From Blastocatellia bacterium (GTDB taxonomy: Bacteria > Acidobacteriota > Blastocatellia > Pyrinomonadales > Pyrinomonadaceae), in the NCBI GenBank assembly GCA_003488005.1, contig DNND01000053.1, forward strand, positions 26,147 through 90,146: a DNA stretch of 64,000 bases. The letters run 5' to 3'. Below, one piece after another: positions 7,093 to 15,698 of the stretch. Both the position numbers and the translations under genes were made by a program. The notes under the pieces are model-generated. The model was not told where the DNA came from and did not search any database. It saw only the letters and a program-made list of their open reading frames with translations. The stretch's first letter is position 1. Every line of letters starts with the position of its first letter.

Positions 7093-8958
7093 ATGAAAAG
7101 ATTTGCCAACGTTTTGTTGTTTTCGATCCTGCTGGGAGCTGTTAGCGGTGCGGCCCTGGGACAGAAACCTGCGGTGGTCACGCCCGGCCCGGATGTCCGG
7201 CTTTTTCCCCTTGAAGATCTTCGTGCCGGCATGAAGGGAACCGCCCAGACAGTTTTTTCCGGAACCGAGCCGCAAGAGTTTTCCGTAGAAATCCTGGGCG
7301 TTTTGCCCGGTTTTCCTGGACCAAGGCAGTCGGCCATCATCGCCAGGCTGAGCGGGGCGAATGTGGAAAAGACGGGAGTCTTTGCCGGCATGTCCGGCTC
7401 GCCGGTTTACATCGACAACAAATTAGTCGGCGCGATTGCTTTTAGCTTTCCATTTTCGAAAGAGCCGATCGCCGGAATTACGCCGATCAAACAAATGATC
7501 GACCTCTTTGAAAAAGGGAACGCCCAGAACCGCCGCGGTCCGAGAGAGCCGCGAGCATTTTCTTTCGCTCAGTTAGCCTCCACCGATTGGAAACCTAACC
7601 TGCCGAAGCAATCCGTGACTTCTGCTTCGCTGATTGCACCCGTTTCCCAAGGTTCGCCCTTGATGCCATTGCTCGGGCAGCAGATGGTTCCTATTGCCAC
7701 GCCGATGGTGTTTGGTGGCATCAGTCAGGAATCGCTGGCGATGTTTGCCCCACAGCTTATGGCCAACGGCCTGCTTCCCGTTTCAGGAGCCGGCGGTTCC
7801 GCAAACATCACGCCGCTTGGTACGGCGAACGAAAAGACGCTGACGCCGGGAACGTCAATCAGTGTCCAGTTGGTTAGAGGCGATTATTCAATCGCGGCCG
7901 CGGGCACAGTTACGTTTCGCGATGGCAATCGCATTTATGCTTTCGGTCATCCATTCCTCAGTTTGGGTGCGTCGGACATGCCGATGAGCGAGACGGCCGT
8001 CGTCACCGTCATTCCTAACGTCAATAACTCATTTAAGCTTTCTATCCCGGGAACGATGATGGGATCGATTTCCCAGGATCGCGCGTCTGGAGTTTTCGGC
8101 GAACTGGGTCAGAGTCCGAAAATGATTCCGGTGAAAATTAAACTGCACACCAGTCGTGATCGCAGTGACACTTATTCTTACGAAATCGCCAACGATTCTT
8201 TTCTGACGCCGCTGCTCTTGAATCTAACGGTCTACAACACGATTACCTCGAGCGAGCGGGCGCTGGGCGAATCGACGATTACGATCAAGGGCGCCATCGA
8301 CGTCCGCGGTCAGGAAGCTATTGAAGTGGACCGGCGCTTTTCTGCTGGCAACGCTCCGGTGCTGGCGGCAGGATCGGTGGCTGGACCAATTAGTTCGCTC
8401 CTCGGCAGTGGGTTTGACGATGTGCAAATCGAAGGCGTGAACCTCGACATCTCCTCAACCGATACCAAATATGCAGCGACTCTCGAGCGCATCGCCCTGA
8501 ATAAGACGGAAGCGCACCGCGGCGAACAGATCGAGGTGCAGGCCTATGTAAGGACCGAGTCAGGAAAACAATTCGTCCAGCGCATACCGGTGCAAATTCC
8601 GAATGACGCGACGCCGGGCCAGTTGCTGGTCTTTGTCGGTGATGGTGGCGCGTTGCAGGAAGGGTCGGCGTCCCGGGCTTTCGTGCCCCAGGACCTGGGC
8701 CAGTTGGTGCGGGCCATTAACAAAGTGAAGAAGAGCGATCGGCTTTATGTGAAACTGTTCCGCATCACTCCCGGCGCGGTCATCGGTACAAGTGAATTAC
8801 CGAATCTGCCGCCCTCGGTGGTGGCCACGCTGAACAGCGATCGAAACTCAGGCGGGTACACACCGACCGTGCTCTCGCCGGTTTATGAGTTCGAATTGCC
8901 GCCGGCCGAATTTGTGGTTTCGGGACAACAGTTGATTGCGCTGGAAATCGTGCCTTAA
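7093..8958 (+). CDS. Secreted SpoIVB-like (peptidase S55 domain) protein
   Basis: A GAGG ribosome-binding site sits six bases before the ATG. The 621-residue product starts with a signal peptide (cleavage probably after ALG at residue 23). The segment GMKGTAQTVFSG is followed by GMSGSPVY at about residues 99-106, the serine motif of the SpoIVB/S55 family, and FGHPF at about 284-288 with a histidine resembling the family's GH motif. In Bacillus SpoIVB the GH motif comes before the GMSGSP motif; here the order is reversed, as I recall for related proteins of Acidobacteria and Deltaproteobacteria. A beta-rich C-terminal region follows. It probably acts in the periplasm, and its substrate is unknown. 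A strong promoter and a strong terminator frame it as a single-gene unit. Confidence 0.8.
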   Translation: MKRFANVLLFSILLGAVSGAALGQKPAVVTPGPDVRLFPLEDLRAGMKGTAQTVFSGTEPQEFSVEILGVLPGFPGPRQSAIIARLSGANVEKTGVFAGMSGSPVYIDNKLVGAIAFSFPFSKEPIAGITPIKQMIDLFEKGNAQNRRGPREPRAFSFAQLASTDWKPNLPKQSVTSASLIAPVSQGSPLMPLLGQQMVPIATPMVFGGISQESLAMFAPQLMANGLLPVSGAGGSANITPLGTANEKTLTPGTSISVQLVRGDYSIAAAGTVTFRDGNRIYAFGHPFLSLGASDMPMSETAVVTVIPNVNNSFKLSIPGTMMGSISQDRASGVFGELGQSPKMIPVKIKLHTSRDRSDTYSYEIANDSFLTPLLLNLTVYNTITSSERALGESTITIKGAIDVRGQEAIEVDRRFSAGNAPVLAAGSVAGPISSLLGSGFDDVQIEGVNLDISSTDTKYAATLERIALNKTEAHRGEQIEVQAYVRTESGKQFVQRIPVQIPNDATPGQLLVFVGDGGALQEGSASRAFVPQDLGQLVRAINKVKKSDRLYVKLFRITPGAVIGTSELPNLPPSVVATLNSDRNSGGYTPTVLSPVYEFELPPAEFVVSGQQLIALEIVP

Positions 8959-8984
8959 GGAAGGGTGGTTCAAAAACTAAAACC

Positions 8985-9022
8985 AAAGGTGCGACGTTCG
9001 TTTGAACGTCGCACCTTTTTTT
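8985..9022 (+). terminator. Intrinsic terminator after the SpoIVB-like gene
   Basis: A perfect 14-bp stem (8986-8999 with 9004-9017) around GTTT runs into a T tract. It also stands just past the stop of the convergent PEP-CTERM gene, so it may serve both. Confidence 0.9.
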
Positions 9023-9049
9023 GCGACCGGCTGATGCTCTATCTTCGAA

Positions 9050-9688
9050 TTAGACGGAAATCTTCGCTTTTCGCCGCTGTCGAACTTTGGCAGCGATACC
9101 CGCCAATCCGGTCCCCAAAAGCACCATCGTCGCTGGTTCAGGAACAGTCGTATCGCAGTTTGGAATGACCTCAAACCGGGCGCAGAGAAAGTCGCGATAG
9201 GCGCCATTGTCGGCGCCAAAAATGGTCACCGGCAGCACCGTTGCCGATACAGTAAATGTATTAAACTGCCAAATAATTCGTGAGTTAGTCAGCAGCGAGA
9301 TCGAGTCACTGAGAGTTCCGATTGTTAGCGAACCAATCAAATTCAGTGTCTGTGTCTGGCCGTTAACGGTTAGCAACTCAGAAATGTTGAGCGGATATAT
9401 TCCTTCGGAACCGACGCCTGTAAAGTCCTGGATGAACGTCAGTGGGTTGATGAGCGCAATGAATCTGCCACCCGATGAATCAACCGTGTTTGATTCCGAA
9501 TGAGCGTCGCCGATGAATACATCAAACTCGTTGCTCGGTGTGCCGTTGCCGTTGTTTCCCAACCCGGTCAAGTGAAAGCCACCACTTTGCGTGATGATTT
9601 GCACCGGATCTGCATTCGCAACTGGTGCGACTAGTAATACAGAAACGAAGGTCGCGGCGATGAAAAGGAATTTTGTCTTGCGGTTCAT
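9050..9688 (-). CDS. PEP-CTERM sorting domain protein
   Basis: The 212-residue protein has a signal peptide (KFLFIAATFVSVLLVAPVANA) and ends with VPEPATMVLLGTGLAG, then a cluster of basic residues (KVRQRRKAK). This is the exact layout of PEP-CTERM substrates, which exosortase cleaves and anchors or releases at the envelope. I chose the ATG at 9688 over a GTG at 9706. The middle is a low-complexity, Thr/Ser/Asn-rich beta domain with no enzyme motif. No exosortase gene is in the window. The long 5' region (9689-9957) can fold into several stems. Confidence 0.9.
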   Translation of the reverse strand: MNRKTKFLFIAATFVSVLLVAPVANADPVQIITQSGGFHLTGLGNNGNGTPSNEFDVFIGDAHSESNTVDSSGGRFIALINPLTFIQDFTGVGSEGIYPLNISELLTVNGQTQTLNLIGSLTIGTLSDSISLLTNSRIIWQFNTFTVSATVLPVTIFGADNGAYRDFLCARFEVIPNCDTTVPEPATMVLLGTGLAGIAAKVRQRRKAKISV

Positions 9689-9721
9689 ATTCGCTTTCGC
9701 TAGCACTTAGGGAGAATAAGT

Positions 9722-9818
9722 CGCGGCGCGCAGTGAGCCGCGAACCCAATGAGTTGGCCGGGGCGTTTAGCCAACTATCAGGCGGTTTTTGTAGACGACA
9801 TTTCGTTAGGAAATGTCG
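9722..9818 (-). other. Potentially structured leader upstream of the PEP-CTERM gene
   Basis: Read on the minus strand, three stems lie in succession before the gene: a 9-bp perfect hairpin (9796-9818), a 6-bp stem (9753-9758 with 9770-9775), and a 6-bp GC stem (9722-9727 with 9737-9742). I looked for c-di-GMP (GEMM) riboswitch motifs and did not find them. Function is unknown. Confidence 0.35.
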
Positions 9819-9957
9819 GCCGGCACTTAATCTTTCTCTAGGCGGTATAAATAACTAAAGCGACTGGGGTTCCAGAAGTAGGAGAAACATCCGTCAACGT
9901 CTTCACCGGGAGCGCGTGCGTCTCGCCCGTCGCCGATATCAAGTGCTAAGAAAAGTG

Positions 9958-10614
9958 TCACCCGCGAGCAACGTGAGTTGGTTGTCCAGTCTTATTAACG
10001 ATGAACAGAAAACGTCTTGCGGAATTGGGTATCAGGATTCGTTCGCTCGACAGGACCAGGCCCTCAATTACTTTACCTAATCCCTCGCCACCGAAGAGTA
10101 GCAGCGTGCTGTGCGGCGGCGCCCACTTTATCAGGCGCGGCAGCATCGTCTCGAAACGCTCAAGCGCCCGGCAAGTTACGAAATCAACTTCCGGAGTTGC
10201 CAGGTTCTCAAATCGTTCGGCAAACACCTGAGCTCTTTTTTGGGCTAATGGTTCACGCAAAGCTTCGCGCAAAAACAAAGCCTTCTTTTTTGCAGACTCC
10301 ACCAGCACCGCCTGCAGATCAGCTCTCGCGATGAGACAGGGAACGATCGGCAGCCCGCCGCCTGACCCGACATCGGCAACGCGTGCGCCCGGCGGCAAAT
10401 ACTTCAACAGCCACAAAGACTCAAACACATGTCTGGTTGCAAATTCCGCCGGGGATTGGAACGAGACGAGATGCAGACGTGAATTCCAATCGGAAAGCAG
10501 TTCAAAATATCTTGCCAAGCCATCAAGAGCTTCTTTGGAAAGCGTTACGCCGTAAGAGGCCATCTCAGCTTTCAGACTTTCTTTGAACTGAACGGTTGCG
10601 GTTGCTGTGTTCAT
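9958..10614 (-). CDS. rsmG: 16S rRNA (guanine527-N7)-methyltransferase RsmG
   Basis: The 218-residue protein matches RsmG/GidB in length and motifs. These are the N-terminal HLVSFQSPAEFATRHVFESL block and the SAM-binding motif VADVGSGGGLPIVPCLIA (about residues 80-97). Then come the acidic strand that ends SAM binding (LVESAKKKALFL) and VTCRALERFE. It methylates G527 of 16S rRNA, and its loss is known to give low-level streptomycin resistance. Outside the usual context (gidA or parAB), the gene here stands alone, divergent from the decarboxylase gene by 75 bases. Confidence 0.93.
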   Translation of the reverse strand: MNTATATVQFKESLKAEMASYGVTLSKEALDGLARYFELLSDWNSRLHLVSFQSPAEFATRHVFESLWLLKYLPPGARVADVGSGGGLPIVPCLIARADLQAVLVESAKKKALFLREALREPLAQKRAQVFAERFENLATPEVDFVTCRALERFETMLPRLIKWAPPHSTLLLFGGEGLGKVIEGLVLSSERILIPNSARRFLFIVNKTGQPTHVARG

Positions 10615-10689
10615 TGTCGCAAGGTCTTTATCCGCTTTGCGTCTTTACAAGTTCGCGTGAGATTCTAGACTAATTCCAAAAGTTTAATT

Positions 10690-12159
10690 ATGACGAAAAC
10701 AGTTATGACCGATGATCCGGCCACCCAGCACCAGCAACTGGGGCGCGCAGTTACAAAGATCATCTCCGATTATGCAGCCACCCTCGATTCGAGAAAAGTT
10801 ACTTCCTCAGCCACCCCACAGGACCTCCTTAAAATCTTTGATGAGCCGTTTCCTGAACAGGGCATTGCTGCCGAAGAAATTCTGGCGCGCTTCACTGACG
10901 AAATATTGGCCCATGCGATGCAGGTCCCTAGCCCGCGCTATTTCGGCCAGTTTAATCCCACCCCGTTGCCGATAGGCGTTTGGGCCGATGCGTTGACGTC
11001 GGTGCTGAACCAGAATGCAGGCGCCTGGCGCAATGGACCAACCTCGGCAATGATCGAAGCGCAAGTCTTGCGCTGGTTGTGCGAATTGGTGGGTTATGGC
11101 CCGGAAAGTTTTGGCACGCTCGCAAGTGGTGGCACCGAAGCAAACTTGATTGCACTCAAGTGCGCGCGGGATCGTGCTCATCAAACTGCAGTACAAACTG
11201 GTTTGAGATCGGCGCCCGGCGACTTAATTGTTTACGCTTCCGACCAGGTTCATTTTTCCATTGAAAGAAGCGTCGACATCCTTGGTTTCGGCCGCGCCAG
11301 CCTGCGCAAGATTCCCACCGGCCCTGATTTTCACATTCAAACCGATGCTCTGCGAAAACAGTTGGACGCCGATCGCAAAGCCGGCTCGATTCCCTGCTGC
11401 ATCGTTGGTCTGGCGGGGGCGACTTCGACTGGCGTAATCGATCCGCTGGCAGAACTTGCCCAAATCGCTGGCGAAAATAATTGCTGGTATCACGTCGACG
11501 CGGCTTACGGAGGTACGCTCGCCTTCTCGTCCCGGCATCGCGAAAAACTCAATGGCATCGCGCTCGCGGATTCCATAACTTTCGATCCGCACAAGTGGAT
11601 GTTTGTGCCGTTTGCCTGCGGCGCTGTGCTGGTCCGCGATGGCGGTCGAGTTTTGCGCGACGCGTTTGATATTACGCCCGAATATTTGAATGAAGATCGC
11701 GGCGGCGCGGACGTAGAATTTGATTTCTTTCGTTATGGACAGATGGGCACGCGTCGCTTCAATTCGCTGAAATTGTGGATGGCGCTGAAGTTTATGGGCA
11801 GGCAAGGCTACGCTGCTGCAATCGAGAAGCAGATCCACCTGACCGAATACTTTGCCGAGCGTATCGACGAGTTGAACGACTTTACACGGGCAAACGAGAT
11901 CGAAACAGCCGTTTGTTGCTTTCGTTTTCTGCCGCCAGAATATGTAACCGCGGCGGGTGGCGAACAGGATCGCCTGCAACAAAAACTGCAGCAGGAAATT
12001 GAGCGCAGCGGCGAAGCGTGGATTCACACAACTGTCCTCAACGGCCGGCGAGTTTTGCGCATCAACATCAACAGTTTTCTGACGGAGCGCCGCCACGTTG
12101 ATGATTTGTTAGAATTGCTCGTGCGCACCGGCAACAACGTGGCCGACAAGAAGTCGTGA
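10690..12159 (+). CDS. Group II PLP-dependent amino acid decarboxylase
   Basis: The 489-residue protein has the family's SGGTEANLIALKCARDRA cofactor-phosphate segment, HVDAAYGG (the aspartate that pairs with the PLP pyridine nitrogen) and DPHKW with the Schiff-base lysine at residue 302. The order and spacing match aromatic-L-amino-acid, glutamate and tyrosine decarboxylases. It converts an amino acid to its amine plus CO2 in the cytoplasm. The substrate cannot be settled from motifs; aromatic residues are the default guess. A second ATG nine codons in (MTDDP) is possible. It stands alone and divergent from rsmG. Confidence 0.85.
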   Translation: MTKTVMTDDPATQHQQLGRAVTKIISDYAATLDSRKVTSSATPQDLLKIFDEPFPEQGIAAEEILARFTDEILAHAMQVPSPRYFGQFNPTPLPIGVWADALTSVLNQNAGAWRNGPTSAMIEAQVLRWLCELVGYGPESFGTLASGGTEANLIALKCARDRAHQTAVQTGLRSAPGDLIVYASDQVHFSIERSVDILGFGRASLRKIPTGPDFHIQTDALRKQLDADRKAGSIPCCIVGLAGATSTGVIDPLAELAQIAGENNCWYHVDAAYGGTLAFSSRHREKLNGIALADSITFDPHKWMFVPFACGAVLVRDGGRVLRDAFDITPEYLNEDRGGADVEFDFFRYGQMGTRRFNSLKLWMALKFMGRQGYAAAIEKQIHLTEYFAERIDELNDFTRANEIETAVCCFRFLPPEYVTAAGGEQDRLQQKLQQEIERSGEAWIHTTVLNGRRVLRININSFLTERRHVDDLLELLVRTGNNVADKKS

Positions 12160-12260
12160 CCGAGATTGGCCATGTGAACTCGAGTGTCATGAAGTCAGTA
12201 CCGCCTGCGGTAGCGGGTGGGTGCTTTTTCCAACCCGCGCTAACAGCCACGCAGGCCGGC

Positions 12261-12320
12261 AGTTTAGAATCGAAGCTTTAGTTTTTTGGTTGCCGCAACC
12301 CGAAGGTTGGACTCTGAACT
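12261..12320. repeat. Short inverted element, AGTTTAGA...TCTGAACT type
   Basis: The arms 12261-12281 and 12303-12320 resemble those of the element at 41422-41486: a TTTAG/CTTTAG arm against GGTTGGACTCTGAACT. These are two members of one dispersed family in the window, both lying just upstream of a gene start. Confidence 0.6.
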
Positions 12321-12351
12321 GCTTGAATCCGTCAAAAAGGGAATTGAGCGG

Positions 12352-14262
12352 ATGCTTTCGAGAAACCATTTAATAATCGCTCCCCTGCTATTGTTGCTGA
12401 GTTTTGCAGGAACTGCTCAGCGTAGCGTCGCGCAGACAATATCGCCTCGCTCGCTCGGCGCGGTAAGATCGCAGGCAGAGTTTGATTCGCTGGCGGTGAC
12501 TTACGACGCCAATACTCCTTATGCCTTGCCGCACGTGCTATTTGTTATCGATCGCAAGGACGGCAACAAAATCTACTACATCGACACGAAGCGCTACGCC
12601 TTTCACAAAGATTTCGTGAATGGAACTTATCTGTCGCTCGAGCGCGGGCGCGAGTTTTTCGAGAACAATTATCTGAAACCAAACCGGCGCTTTATTCTCG
12701 GCACGATTGCCTATCAAACACCCATCAAGCGTTGGACCTTTGAATTCTGGGAAGGCGATCTGATTTCCGCCGATCAGATGAAGCTTGCCGCCGATGTCAT
12801 CAACCGAAGTTTTTTCGTTCCCGTTGCCTACAAGCCGAATTCCAACCGGCAGGACGAAGCGTCGCGGACGCTTGCGGGCGTTCAGCGCGTTTTGCAAAGT
12901 GACATTGCCAAAGAGCAGGAGTACCAGGCGCTCAACGTGGCGACCGGTTTGGGCCGCATTCATGTAATTCCCAAGCTCGACGAGCATATCGAGATAGGTT
13001 TCAACGAAATTCTGGTGCTGGATGAAGTTCCAATTCAATTGCCGCCGGTCGCCGGTGTGATCACTTCGAAGCCTTCGACGCCTTTGTCGCACATCAACCT
13101 GCTCGCGAAGGGGTGGGGCATTCCCAACGCCTACATCAAAAACGCGACGACGCAGTTGAAGCAGTATGACGGGTGGTGGGTGACGTTCGAGACGCGCCGC
13201 GACAACTATTCGATCAAGCGTGCTGACATCAATCAGTTGCGCGAGTATCAAAAGCGACTGGCGCAACGGCTCGACATCGTGAAGCCGAAGTTTGATCTTT
13301 CTGAGACTCGCTTACTTGGTCTTAGCCAACAACGCGCCCGTTCCAGTATCGCGTTTGGCGGCAAATCAGCGAACCTGGGCGAACTTATGAGCGCGCGTCT
13401 GCCCGGCATTACGGTTCCGAACGGCTTTAGTGTTCCTTTTTATTACTACGATCAGTTTCTCAAGGCGAACAAACTCGACGAGGCGATCTATGCATTGCTG
13501 AACGATCAGAAGTTTGTTCATGATCCGGCTTACCGGCGAGCCCGTTTGACGGAACTCCGTCAGCGCGTCGAGCAAGGCACGTTCGATGAGAAACTGCGAG
13601 CGCAGATTGTTCGCCGCGCGCGTCTGGAATTTCCCGATAAGGGGCTATTCGTTCGCAGTTCGTCAAATTCGGAAGACCTGCCAAACTTTAGTGGCGCTGG
13701 TTTGTACACGACCGTGCCGAACGTAAGAGGCGATCAGCAACTGATCGAGGCAATCAAAACAGTCTGGGCCTCGCTGTGGAATTTTGAAGCTTACGAAGCG
13801 CGCGAACGCATGGCGGTAGACCATTCAAAGATTTTCATGGCCGTGCTGATTCAGGAAGGCATTAACTCGGAAAGCTCGGGTGTGATGATTACGACGGATC
13901 CTTACAATACCGAAAACAAGGGCGCTATCTATATCAGCGCCAAGCGCGGCCTGGGCATCAAGGTGGTCGAGGGCAAGAAAGTCGCCGAGCAAATCATTTA
14001 CATGCCGCGCGCGCTTGCCATTCAGGTCCTGACGCGCTCGGATGAAGATAGTTTACTGACGTTTGACGAGAAGGGCGGCGTGAAAGAAATTCCCATCTCG
14101 GGCGAGCGCGTTGTTTTGACTGATGCGGTAGTGCGCCGTTTAGTGACCGCAGCTACGGCTATTAAGCGCATCTTTGGCAGCCGCGATCAGGACATCGAGT
14201 GGGCGTACATGAAGGGACAAATTTATATTGTGCAAGCGCGGCCGTATATCGCCGGCGGGTAG
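12352..14262 (+). CDS. Secreted dikinase-like protein (phosphohistidine domain + PEP/pyruvate-binding ATP-grasp domain)
   Basis: I place the start at the ATG at 12352, which gives a clean signal peptide (cleavage near RSVAQ, residue 27); an in-frame GTG lies upstream at 12286. The 636-residue protein has a non-catalytic N-terminal region. A swivelling phosphohistidine domain follows, with STPLSHINLLAKGWGIPNAY and the likely phospho-acceptor His at 247. Then comes a PPDK-type ATP-grasp domain from about residue 334 (FGGKSANLGELM, LFVRSSSNSEDLPNFSGAGLY, IQEGINSESSGVMITTDPYN), ending IVQARPYI. This order (His domain before nucleotide domain) matches glucan/phosphoglucan water dikinases, not PEP synthase. 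A signal peptide on an ATP-using enzyme is unusual. The acceptor is unknown. Confidence 0.8.
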   Translation: MLSRNHLIIAPLLLLLSFAGTAQRSVAQTISPRSLGAVRSQAEFDSLAVTYDANTPYALPHVLFVIDRKDGNKIYYIDTKRYAFHKDFVNGTYLSLERGREFFENNYLKPNRRFILGTIAYQTPIKRWTFEFWEGDLISADQMKLAADVINRSFFVPVAYKPNSNRQDEASRTLAGVQRVLQSDIAKEQEYQALNVATGLGRIHVIPKLDEHIEIGFNEILVLDEVPIQLPPVAGVITSKPSTPLSHINLLAKGWGIPNAYIKNATTQLKQYDGWWVTFETRRDNYSIKRADINQLREYQKRLAQRLDIVKPKFDLSETRLLGLSQQRARSSIAFGGKSANLGELMSARLPGITVPNGFSVPFYYYDQFLKANKLDEAIYALLNDQKFVHDPAYRRARLTELRQRVEQGTFDEKLRAQIVRRARLEFPDKGLFVRSSSNSEDLPNFSGAGLYTTVPNVRGDQQLIEAIKTVWASLWNFEAYEARERMAVDHSKIFMAVLIQEGINSESSGVMITTDPYNTENKGAIYISAKRGLGIKVVEGKKVAEQIIYMPRALAIQVLTRSDEDSLLTFDEKGGVKEIPISGERVVLTDAVVRRLVTAATAIKRIFGSRDQDIEWAYMKGQIYIVQARPYIAGG

Positions 14263-14321
14263 AAGCACAGACTTCAGCCTGTGCTTGTTGGGTTGGAATC
14301 ACAGACTAAAGGAAGGTCTGA
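14263..14321. repeat. Dispersed CACAGACTAAAG element, copy 1
   Basis: Directly after the dikinase-like stop is a perfect 8-bp stem (14263-14270 with 14279-14286). It is followed by ACAGACTAAAGG and GTCTGAT, which recur near 59397-59419. This is the same family as the element at 59348-59407. It may also end transcription of the upstream gene. Confidence 0.55.
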
Positions 14322-14349
14322 TCAAGTTAATCGGGCTTGCTTTTCCAAA

Positions 14350-14577
14350 ACCCGCGTAGCGGGTGAAAGCATAAAGCCTGGGGTGGAGCGAAGCGGAACC
14401 CCAGGGTCAAACCAAAAAGGACGAGCCCACGAAGCGGGCGGCAGCCTTTTATGACGGGTAAATCGCAGGGTTTATGCTATCGCACGCTTCGCGCGCTCGG
14501 GAAATGTAACTATCGTCATCCTTGGGGTTCCGCTTTGCTCCACCCCAGGCTTTATGCTAACGCCGCGCTTCGCGGGC
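14350..14577. repeat. Long palindromic element with CCCGCGNAGCGGG ends
   Basis: The arms 14350-14406 and 14520-14577 are inverted copies. The inner 38 bases differ at only one or two positions, and the outer ends carry CCCGCG-N-AGCG. Smaller hairpins (for example GCCCACGAAGCGGGC) lie in the spacer. It makes up most of the 377-base gene-free stretch 14263-14639. No open reading frame fits inside, so a non-autonomous, MITE-like repeat is my reading. Confidence 0.75.
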
Positions 14578-14639
14578 TCAATACAAATTGTTTATTGCCT
14601 TAATCAGTGCCACTAAAAAGAGGGGATCCGCGTACTGAC

Positions 14640-15443
14640 ATGACCCAAAAAATCTTTGTTGATGGAATTCTGAAAGATCGCGTAGCGTTCGTTACCGGCG
14701 GCGGCACCGGCATCACCGGCGGCGTGGCGCGCGCGCTTGCCGAAGCCGGCGCAAATGTTGCGTTGGTGAGTCGCAGCATGGACCACCTCGAAACTGCGAC
14801 AAAAATTGTAAATGACGCCCACGCTCAAGATGCCAACGTTGGCGAAGCGTTTGCGGTGGCGGCTGACGTGCGAAATCCGGAGGAAGTGGATAAGGCGATT
14901 GCCGCGACCATCGATCGCTTTGGCAAGATCGATATGGTAATAAACGGCGCAGCAGGAAACTTTCTTTGCAAAGCTGAAGAGCTATCGCCAAATGGTTTTG
15001 GCACTGTCGTGGACATCGATTTGAAAGGCACGTTCAATGTTTGTCGCGCTGCCTTTGCGCAACTCAAAGAGCAGCGCGGCCAGATCCTGAATATCAGCGC
15101 CACGCTTCATTATCTGGGTACGCCCATGCAGCTTCACGTTTCTGCGGCCAAGGCCGGAGTTGATGCATTGACGCGCAACCTTGCGGTTGAGTGGGGACGC
15201 TACGGCATTCGAGTCAACGCAATTGCGCCTGGTCCCATTGAAGACACAGAAGGCATGAAGCGCCTGGTACCCGAACCCGTTAAAGAGAAATTGAAAAAGA
15301 ACATTCCTCTCGGCCGTTTTGGCCGGATAAAAGACATTGAGACTGCCGCAGTTTTTCTTTGTTCAGACGCAGGGAGTTTCATTAACGGCGAAATCCTGGT
15401 AGTCGACGGTGGGCAATGGCTTTCGGCCGCGAAGTTTATTTAA
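14640..15443 (+). CDS. SDR-family oxidoreductase, 2,4-dienoyl-CoA reductase-like
   Basis: I use the ATG at 14640 (267 residues); an in-frame GTG at 14607 adds only a poor leader. The Rossmann motif TGGGTGITGG is at residues 19-28, NGAAGNF follows, and the C-terminal block is GRYGIRVNAIAPGPI. At the usual YxxxK site the sequence is ISATLHYLGTPMQLHVSAAKAG: lysine is present but tyrosine is not in its classical place. The same ITATL...VHAGSAKA pattern is typical of peroxisomal 2,4-dienoyl-CoA reductase and trans-2-enoyl-CoA reductase relatives, so I favour an NADPH-dependent acyl-CoA reductase in fatty acid oxidation. Neighbours give no further support. Confidence 0.8.
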   Translation: MTQKIFVDGILKDRVAFVTGGGTGITGGVARALAEAGANVALVSRSMDHLETATKIVNDAHAQDANVGEAFAVAADVRNPEEVDKAIAATIDRFGKIDMVINGAAGNFLCKAEELSPNGFGTVVDIDLKGTFNVCRAAFAQLKEQRGQILNISATLHYLGTPMQLHVSAAKAGVDALTRNLAVEWGRYGIRVNAIAPGPIEDTEGMKRLVPEPVKEKLKKNIPLGRFGRIKDIETAAVFLCSDAGSFINGEILVVDGGQWLSAAKFI

Positions 15444-15524
15444 GATTCCGCTGGAGCAAAGTCGTTGGGATGGTCGTTCGTTTTAATAATTTCCGTGATG
15501 GTCCACATCAAGACACCGGTTTTC

Positions 15525-15663
15525 GCTCCATAGGAGCGAGATGTTTATAGAAAACAATTTCGTTAACAGCCTTTTCGCGAGAGCGAAACTGTTCAGTTTC
15601 GCTCTCGCGAAAGAGACCGAAAGGGTAGCGGTGGTGTCTATAAACATTTCGCGCCTACAGCGC
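15525..15663. repeat. Palindromic element with a perfect 17-bp inner hairpin
   Basis: The outer arms (around GGAGCGAGATGTTTATAG at the left and CTATAAACATTTCGCGCC at the right) are inverted copies. At the centre is a perfect 17-bp stem (15573-15589 with 15596-15612) with a six-base loop. The element ends about 20-35 bases before the cyclophilin start and would lie in its mRNA leader if the promoter is upstream. Confidence 0.75.
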
Positions 15664-15698
15664 TTTAGCATTAACGTGCGATGAAAGATAAAGGGATT

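Noticed and set aside
9689..9957. A c-di-GMP (GEMM) riboswitch in the PEP-CTERM leader
   Set aside because: The conserved GCAAACC and GGACGCAAAGC-type motifs are not there.
11224..12096. Long minus-strand open frame (290 codons) inside the decarboxylase gene
   Set aside because: The plus frame has the full PLP decarboxylase motifs. The minus frame is a by-product of GC-rich codon use.
12538..13266. Long minus-strand open frame (242 codons) inside the dikinase-like gene
   Set aside because: It is a shadow of the plus-strand gene. It shows no family motif and the plus frame has clear domains.
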